Positions 8,274 to 13,043 of a stretch of 23,664 nt of DNA are shown here, one piece after another. This DNA is from a virus: positions 1 through 23,664 of the IMG/VR virus record IMGVR_UViG_3300009705_000118, one strand, 5' to 3'. Under the pieces are notes generated by a model that was not told the origin of the DNA, searched no databases, and was given only the letters and a program-made list of their open reading frames with translations. How positions within the stretch are numbered: position 1 is the stretch's first letter; each line of letters begins with the position of its first letter. The translations under genes and the position numbers were made by a program.

Positions 8274-10039
8274 TGCTAAAAATTAAAAATGTAAGTGCAA
8301 AGAATTTTATGAGTGTGGGCAATAACCTACAAGCCGTAAACTTTGATAACTGTCAATTAACTCTTGTGTTGGGTCACAACTTAGACATGGGTGGCGATGG
8401 CAGTAGAAACGGCACAGGAAAGACTACTATTATTAATGCATTAAGTTATGCATTGTACGGTGAAGCCTTAACTAATATTAGGCGTGATAATTTAATCAAT
8501 AAAACAAACGGCAAAGGTATGATTACTACTGTCGAATTTGAGATTGAAGGTATCGAGTATCGTATTGAACGTGGCAGACGTCCTAACGTTTTACGTTTAC
8601 TTATTAACGGTGAAGATGCGTTCACAGAAGAACAGCAAGGCGACAGTAGAGAAACCCAAAAAGAAATTGAAAAAATTATTGGTTTCCCACATAATATGTT
8701 TAAGCATTTAATTGCACTAAACACTTATACCGAGCCATTCCTTAGTATGAAGAATAACGATCAACGAGATATGATTGAACAGTTGTTAGGTATTACTGAG
8801 CTATCGTCAAAAGCCGAAATTTTAAAAGAAAGACAAAAGGTTACAAGAGATGGTATTAAAGAAGAAGAGTTTAGAATTAAAGCAGTTGAAGATAGTAACC
8901 AACGCATAGACAAAAATATTAAAGAAATTGAAAGTCGCAGTAAGGCATGGGAACGTAATAAAGAACAAAAAATAAATGAGGTTGGCGAAGCCATACTTAA
9001 CTTTGAACAAATTGATATTGAAGTCGAAATTGAAAGCCATGCATTATTACAGACGTTAGTCGAGCAAGAAACTATACTGTACAATTTACAAAAAGATCAC
9101 AGAACAGCATTAGCAAGTTTTACAAGAAGCACCACATCATTAGACGAATTAAAAGTAAACCTAACAAGTGCATTAGAAGGTATTTGCCCTACTTGTGAAC
9201 AAGGTACTGCTCATTTAGATACACATGAAAAGTATACAAAAGAGTTAGAAGGAAAAATTGTTAACGAAACAGCACATTGGGAAGAGCTTGGATTAAAAAT
9301 TTCAACTACTGATGAGAAAATTACAGAGGTAGGCATTATACCGAGTAAGCCTACATTATTTTACGCATCTAAAGATGATGCATTACAACACAAACATAAT
9401 TTAGAAACAATGCGAGAGCAGTTAGAAGAAAAAATTAATGAAATTAATCCTTACATTGAACAAATTAACGGACTAAAAGTTTCTGGGTTACAAGAAATTA
9501 CATTTGACTTAATGAACGAATTAACTTACTTACAAGAACATCAGGACTTCCTGCACAAACTATTAACCAGTAAAGACAGTTTTATTCGTAAACGTATTAT
9601 TGATCAAAATATTGCATACTTAAATCACAGGTTAGCAGACTACTTAGACAAGTTAGGCTTACTACATGATGTTAAATTTGCAAGTGACTTAGGCGTAGAA
9701 ATAACAGAGTACGGCAGAGACTTAGACTTTGATAATTTAAGTAGAGGTGAGCGTAACAGACTTATTTTAGGACTATCATGGGCATTCAGAGATATGTATG
9801 AAAGTTTAAATAGGCCAATGAACTTGTTATGTATTGATGAATTAATAGACTCAGGCATGGATTCAATGGGAGTAGAAAACGCTCTCGGTATTCTTAAGAA
9901 AATGCACAGAGATCAAGGCAAAAATATAATGCTTATTTCTCATAAAGAAGAACTTGTAGGTCGTGTTAATAATGTACTAACTGTCGTTAAGGAAGGCGGC
10001 TTTACTGCATATAACACGGATACGGAATATGTTTCTTGA
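8273..10039 (+). CDS. 46: gp46 recombination endonuclease subunit (SbcC/Rad50-like ATPase)
   Basis: The ATPase and coiled-coil partner of gp47. Walker A is GSRNGTGKTT at residues 43-52. Two long Glu/Lys-rich coiled-coil arms flank a zinc-hook CPTC at residues 305-308, where Rad50 family members dimerise. The ABC signature LSRGERNRLIL is near residue 489, Walker B with catalytic Glu (MNLLCIDELIDSG) near 517-529, and the H-loop LISHKEE near 557. Its 588 aa is close to T4 gp46 (560 aa). It begins inside the gp47 stop codon and overlaps the next gene by 11 nt. Confidence 0.95.
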   Translation: MLKIKNVSAKNFMSVGNNLQAVNFDNCQLTLVLGHNLDMGGDGSRNGTGKTTIINALSYALYGEALTNIRRDNLINKTNGKGMITTVEFEIEGIEYRIERGRRPNVLRLLINGEDAFTEEQQGDSRETQKEIEKIIGFPHNMFKHLIALNTYTEPFLSMKNNDQRDMIEQLLGITELSSKAEILKERQKVTRDGIKEEEFRIKAVEDSNQRIDKNIKEIESRSKAWERNKEQKINEVGEAILNFEQIDIEVEIESHALLQTLVEQETILYNLQKDHRTALASFTRSTTSLDELKVNLTSALEGICPTCEQGTAHLDTHEKYTKELEGKIVNETAHWEELGLKISTTDEKITEVGIIPSKPTLFYASKDDALQHKHNLETMREQLEEKINEINPYIEQINGLKVSGLQEITFDLMNELTYLQEHQDFLHKLLTSKDSFIRKRIIDQNIAYLNHRLADYLDKLGLLHDVKFASDLGVEITEYGRDLDFDNLSRGERNRLILGLSWAFRDMYESLNRPMNLLCIDELIDSGMDSMGVENALGILKKMHRDQGKNIMLISHKEELVGRVNNVLTVVKEGGFTAYNTDTEYVS

Positions 10040-10808
10040 CATATATCTCGGTAACGAAGCAAATTATAAACTAACATACGAGCTGTTTGATAACCGTGTT
10101 GCTGAAAGACTGTGGCACCGTTTTCAAACACTTGATTTAGAATTTGTTAGTAGAACACAGTTTTATAATTTTGGCGAAAGCGAAGATGATGTGCAATCAA
10201 AACTTACTGAATCTATAACACATATCAAGCGGTTACTACCAGATCAATTCAAAGACCACATAGATGACTTAAACACTTTGCATGTTAATTTTCCTGATTT
10301 AGTTAAAGACACTCATGGTGAATTAAGACATTGGTTAAGTATGTTTAACTACCATTTACATCATATAGAGGACTTAAAAGCAAATGCTAACACACGGTTT
10401 CTGTTTAGTACTCAAGATGATGGCGAACCGTTGCACACAGACGACTACACGTTGTTTACGCCTACTAAATTAACTAATCACTTGTATATGAATTACCCAC
10501 ACGTAGGTAAGCATACTATGGAATTATGGTACGACCAAGATAAGCATATTCCTGCAGAGCACATAGTTCCTACCAGCATCTTAAAGAATGATTTATTAGC
10601 ATGGTTTAGTAACGATCAATTCACTAATGCAAACAAAACAATAACTGCTATTAAGCGATGGTGTGTACAAGCAAAGGTGCCGTTGCCATATGATATATCA
10701 GACCCAAGGCTTGCAATAGGCTATATTCCGTTAGGCAAATTAACACATGATCCAGACCTTGATGCAGTACGCCGCAATAAGTATATCCATAGTGTTGTGG
10801 CAAGATAA
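10029..10808 (+). CDS. Unrecognised 259-aa protein in the recombination operon
   Basis: I do not recognise a family. The frame overlaps the end of gp46 by 11 nt and uses ATG 10029, so translation is probably coupled. The protein is soluble in appearance, with no signal peptide or membrane segment. It is rich in His, Asp and aromatic residues (for example HWLSMFNYHLHHIEDL near residue 98, GEPLHTDDYTLFTP near 138 and YPHVGKHTMELWYDQDKH near 162). The many His/Asp pairs could be metal ligands, but the arrangement does not match a catalytic motif I can name. Long, uninterrupted and operonic, it is clearly a real gene. Its setting after gp46/47 suggests a role in DNA metabolism or early takeover, but that is only inference from neighbours. 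Confidence 0.75.
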   Translation: MFLDIYLGNEANYKLTYELFDNRVAERLWHRFQTLDLEFVSRTQFYNFGESEDDVQSKLTESITHIKRLLPDQFKDHIDDLNTLHVNFPDLVKDTHGELRHWLSMFNYHLHHIEDLKANANTRFLFSTQDDGEPLHTDDYTLFTPTKLTNHLYMNYPHVGKHTMELWYDQDKHIPAEHIVPTSILKNDLLAWFSNDQFTNANKTITAIKRWCVQAKVPLPYDISDPRLAIGYIPLGKLTHDPDLDAVRRNKYIHSVVAR

Positions 10809-10816
10809 CTAACTAT

Positions 10817-11239
10817 ATGGAATGGACATTTAACAATAAAAAAGTAGACAAGTTACCAGAAGATTGCGAAGCGTTTGTTTACCTGATTACTAACCTAACT
10901 AACGATAAAAAATATGTTGGTAAAAAGTTAGCAAAATTCAAAACAACTAAACCCCCTCTTAAAGGCAAGAAGAATAAAAGACGTGGCACTAAAGAAAGTG
11001 ACTGGCGTACATATTGGGGTAGTTCAGATCATTTAAATGAAGATGTATTAGCACTCGGGCAAGACAAGTTTAAAAGAGAAATTTTATACTTTTGTCCAAG
11101 CAGAGGCGTTGCAAGTTATCTCGAAGCAGAAGAACAATTTAAACGTAAAGTTCTCGAAACTGACGAATATTATAACGGAATTATCAATGTAAGAGTGGGT
11201 GGTTCAAAAATCTTACGAGAAGCATTAAAAGATAGATAA
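10817..11239 (+). CDS. GIY-YIG-like endonuclease (SegE-type)
   Basis: A 140-aa protein with a degenerate GIY-YIG module: FVYLITN near residue 20 stands for the GIY strand and KKYVGKK near residue 33 for the YIG strand. Then come a Lys/Arg-rich loop (PPLKGKKNKRRG), a SDWRTYWGSSDHLNED block and FKREILYFCPSRG. The glutamate-containing helix SYLEAEEQFKRKV supplies the expected catalytic Glu. This layout is seen in small SegE-like endonucleases of T4-like phages. Whether it is a homing nuclease or has been adopted for DNA processing cannot be told. It stands 8 nt behind the previous gene in the gp55-47-46 operon and is the last gene before the 625-nt gene-free region. The Shine-Dalgarno is weak. 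Confidence 0.7.
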   Translation: MEWTFNNKKVDKLPEDCEAFVYLITNLTNDKKYVGKKLAKFKTTKPPLKGKKNKRRGTKESDWRTYWGSSDHLNEDVLALGQDKFKREILYFCPSRGVASYLEAEEQFKRKVLETDEYYNGIINVRVGGSKILREALKDR

Positions 11240-11306
11240 CTATTAACTGATTACAACACACATTAAGGCACATCAGACGTAAAGTCAAAGCAAGGCACAC
11301 ACAGGA

Positions 11307-11654
11307 CTATACACCGGCCCCAACAGAGGCATTGAATATCTGGCTCCTCGACAATCCGGCAATGGAAACACCCGGTGCGAGAATTGGAGATGTATAGCGG
11401 CAAAGATACAAACACACGACAAACAGTATTAAAAGAATGTAGGCAATGAGAAAAAGCAACCTACAAGTTTGTGTAACCAAACTCTACCAGGTTACATAAA
11501 TTTCCGTGAGACACGAGACGGTAGTGTATGGGGACAGAACGCTCACTGGTTCCTAATAGCACCCGAGTTAGAGATGGTAATGGTTCACTTGATGACACCT
11601 GACATCCTTCTCCTTGCATAAGGAGAATTATGGCTCAAGTTACTTGATAACTTG
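11307..11654 (+). ncRNA. Candidate large structured non-coding RNA
   Basis: No convincing gene lies in 11240-11864; the longest open frames are tiny (17 and 24 codons). Instead there are dense nested inverted repeats. CTATACA (11307-11313) pairs with TGTATAG (11391-11397) and closes a three-way junction with almost no unpaired linker. Arm 2 pairs CCGG 11314-11317 with CTGG 11340-11343. Arm 3 pairs CTCC 11344-11347 with GGAG 11386-11389, then TCG 11348-11350 with CGA 11378-11380, then CCGG 11356-11359 with CCGG 11372-11375. Downstream hairpins are TGTAGG/CCTACA (11438-11465), TGTAACC/GGTTACA (11472-11496), TTCTCCTT/AAGGAGAA (11608-11627) and CAAGTTA/TAACTTG (11636-11654). Local G+C in 11300-11400 is above that of the flanking genes. 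Strand and ends are uncertain, since inverted repeats fold on either strand. No match to tRNA, tmRNA, group I/II introns or RNase P was apparent. Confidence 0.55.
11608..11647 (+). promoter_or_regulatory. Hairpin-sequestered ribosome site with five-codon minigene
   Basis: A perfect 8-bp hairpin with a GCAT loop (TTCTCCTT/AAGGAGAA, 11608-11627) contains a full Shine-Dalgarno AAGGAG at 11620-11625. It is followed 4 nt later by ATG 11630 and the open frame Met-Ala-Gln-Val-Thr-stop. The upstream arm is itself an anti-Shine-Dalgarno sequence. A 7-bp hairpin (11636-11654) begins inside the mini-frame. It may be a decayed gene start, a regulatory minigene or simply part of the RNA fold. Confidence 0.4.
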
Positions 11655-11864
11655 TATAATGTAAATAACTTCTCTTTTTAAAAAACTTTCAAACAAAAGA
11701 ATATGTGAATGAAATGAACATATGAATGTAGTTTGGAAAGACACGAAGTGTCTATAAAGTGTTTAACTATTTAATATGCTCTTTTAGAGTTATTGGAAAA
11801 CAAACATATAAAGCATATATGTATTATTTAAATAGTTTGTGAGTGGTCTAACAGGAAGTTAGAG
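11655..11864. other. Gene-free AT-rich stretch with three clean hairpins
   Basis: No coding frame is visible on either strand. Inverted repeats are ATATGT/ACATAT (11701-11723), AGACAC-GAA-GTGTCT (11739-11753) and a long element at 11765-11837. In the last, AACTATTTAA pairs with TTAAATAGTT (10 bp) and an inner ATGC/GCAT continues the stem around a 33-nt apex. None is followed by a clear T-run on either strand, so they do not look like standard intrinsic terminators, although a transcription barrier would be expected between these convergent operons. Confidence 0.5.
11847..11863 (-). other. Hairpin just after the gp51 stop codon
   Basis: TCTAAC (11847-11852) and GTTAGA (11858-11863) form a perfect 6-bp stem with a five-base loop, one base beyond the gp51 TAG on the minus strand. 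A second stem, CAACA/TGTTG (11868-11882), covers the last gp51 codons. They may protect the 3' end of the gp26/51 message or act as a weak terminator; no T-run follows. Confidence 0.4.
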
Positions 11865-12023
11865 CTACAACATCTCTTGTTGACTGTCGCCGCTTTTCTT
11901 TGCGTTATACTTATTAATAGTTTTAACGAGCATTTCTCTTTCAGTAAAACTCATGTGCCATAGTTCGGAATAAGAAACAACACCTTCTGAAAATACTACC
12001 AGTTCCATTACACTCTGGTACAT
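11865..12023 (-). CDS. 51: gp51-like baseplate hub assembly protein; C-terminal part of a likely gp26-51 frameshift product
   Basis: Too short to stand out as an isolated frame: 52 aa from ATG 12021-12023, reading MYQSVMELVVFSEGVVSYSE then LWHMSFTEREMLVKTINKYN. The position directly after gp26 matches T4, where gene 51 follows gene 26; gp51 there helps assemble the baseplate hub. The open frame extends upstream without any ATG, GTG or TTG for 30 codons to 12113, through coding-like sequence (LSSAEPEEILEYLTKLNKQQ), and overlaps the end of gp26 in the -1 frame. The AAGAAGAG before ATG 12023 abuts the start codon, so a free-standing start looks poor; ATG 12006-12008 is the next option. I therefore favour expression mainly as a gp26-gp51 fusion by -1 frameshifting. 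The family assignment rests on position plus a faint motif resemblance. Confidence 0.55.
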   Translation of the reverse strand: MYQSVMELVVFSEGVVSYSELWHMSFTEREMLVKTINKYNAKKSGDSQQEML

Positions 12024-12085
12024 CTCTTCTTGCTGTTTATTGAGCTTCGTTAAATATTCGAGAATTTCTTCTGGTTCAGCACTAC

Positions 12086-12937
12086 TTAAGAAGCGGTGGA
12101 AAAATTTACAGGATCAAATGCAACACTGGACCTAAAGGTCTTATCGCATTCCTCACACATAAATTCTGACTCTTTAGCAATACCAATCTCGCCAATTTGA
12201 GCAATTTGCTCTTCGACTTGTTTGCCAATACTGCTTTCACAGTTATTCATGAATTCTAAAATTTGTTTTCTATCAGTTACTACAACATCCTCTTCATCGC
12301 CGGGTGCTGTAATTGATTGTATGCTGTCAACGATAATATCAAAATTAACGTTTGCCATTTTTACAAAACTTTGGTTAAACACTTTTAACTTATCTTCGTC
12401 ATCTGGCATGTCTGCCATTGCTTGTAAACTTCTTGTGCTTTGAAAACTTGCAATTCCGGCTTTAATAGTAGTTTCATATGTAAACGGTCTAACAGCAAAC
12501 TCTAATTCACCAGTAGTAAATGTATAACTATCTTCTAACACAGACATTGCTGACAATGTGTCGTCTGCACTAATAACACCTTCTACTTCAACATTACATT
12601 CTGGACAATTTGCTCTTATGCTAATGTCGTCACCATATGATGCACCCTGTATTGCTAACAGTAACGCATCAACATCGTTGGACATTAATTTAATTGATTT
12701 CTTTACACTTGGTACACAACTTGCAATAACTTGGGTAACTGCTTCACCATTTAACAATGCATCTGGATTACGCATAATTAATTCGTCTTTAGCAGTCATC
12801 GGATATATTGGTAATTCACCATTGTCGGGCATTTCTACAATGTCATCGGTATAGTATCTACCTTGACTTGGTAGTAGAGTGTACAGTTTAGGTGCCCTAA
12901 AATGTCCACTTAAAGGATTCTGTGTCTGTTTACTCAT
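12086..12937 (-). CDS. 26: gp26-like baseplate hub/tail assembly protein with zinc-type cysteine pairs
   Basis: A 283-aa protein, starting at ATG 12935-12937 (MSKQTQNPLSGHFRAPKLYT) behind a clear AGGAG Shine-Dalgarno at 8-nt spacing. The frame stays open to 12988, but the extra residues lack a ribosome site. Sequence such as ELPIYPMTAKDELIMRNPDA followed by LLNGEAVTQVIASCVPSVK resembles the gp26-type hub proteins of marine T4-like phages. Two Cys pairs, CPEC at 111-114 and CEEC at 261-264, probably bind one zinc. The stop lies 13 nt after a slippery A AAT TTT, and the -1 frame continues into gp51; a fusion would be about 357 aa. The pair sits beside the tape measure gene, as tail assembly chaperone pairs do in many phages. 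Confidence 0.75.
   Translation of the reverse strand: MSKQTQNPLSGHFRAPKLYTLLPSQGRYYTDDIVEMPDNGELPIYPMTAKDELIMRNPDALLNGEAVTQVIASCVPSVKKSIKLMSNDVDALLLAIQGASYGDDISIRANCPECNVEVEGVISADDTLSAMSVLEDSYTFTTGELEFAVRPFTYETTIKAGIASFQSTRSLQAMADMPDDEDKLKVFNQSFVKMANVNFDIIVDSIQSITAPGDEEDVVVTDRKQILEFMNNCESSIGKQVEEQIAQIGEIGIAKESEFMCEECDKTFRSSVAFDPVNFSTAS
12101..12107 (-). promoter_or_regulatory. Slippery heptamer A AAT TTT for -1 frameshifting gp26 to gp51
   Basis: In gp26 the codons GTA AAT TTT TCC contain the X XXY YYZ heptamer A AAT TTT (A at 12107, AAT 12106-12104, TTT 12103-12101). A -1 slip gives AAA TTT TTC CAC CGC, the exact frame of gp51. The -1 frame has a stop at 12114-12116 just upstream and is then open for 82 sense codons. 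A weak 5-bp stem (CTTCT/AGAAG) begins 7 nt downstream; no strong pseudoknot is apparent. The pattern is seen; frameshifting is inferred. Confidence 0.55.
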
Positions 12938-12962
12938 TATTAAAACTCCTGTTAATGATTTA

Positions 12963-12970
12963 GATAAATA
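12963..12970 (+). promoter_or_regulatory. Late promoter octamer for the tape measure gene
   Basis: GATAAATAGT at 12963-12972 is identical over ten bases to the elements before gp20 and the fibre gene. The predicted start is near 12976, giving a leader of about 68 nt to ATG 13044. It faces the oppositely directed octamer at 13004-13011. Confidence 0.65.
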
Positions 12971-13003
12971 GTTAAAGTAATATAACAATTTACTAACTGT
13001 ACT

Positions 13004-13011
13004 TATTTATC
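13004..13011 (-). promoter_or_regulatory. Late promoter octamer for gp26/gp51
   Basis: On the minus strand GATAAATAAG runs leftward from 13011. The predicted start is near 12998, giving a leader of about 60 nt to the gp26 ATG with its AGGAG site. Since the plus-strand start is near 12976, the two transcripts would share about 23 nt of complementary 5' leader. Confidence 0.6.
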
Positions 13012-13043
13012 ATCATTATATAGGTACTTAATGGATTAACTGA

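Noticed and set aside
11307-11397. Group I intron core or tRNA
   Set aside because: GGACTATAC faintly recalls an intron core motif, but there is no partner element, no interrupted gene and no T-arm or acceptor stem.
11528-11602. 24-codon frame MGTERSLVPNSTRVRDGNGS and a 17-codon frame at 11446
   Set aside because: Too short, without ribosome sites, and lying across predicted stems; no support as genes.
11240-11864. CRISPR array or attachment site in the gene-free region
   Set aside because: No regularly spaced direct repeats, no integrase and no tRNA fragment were seen.
12938-12988. Longer gp26 start at 12988
   Set aside because: No ribosome site there; ATG 12937 has AGGAG at good spacing and the extra residues look non-coding and overlap the promoter region.
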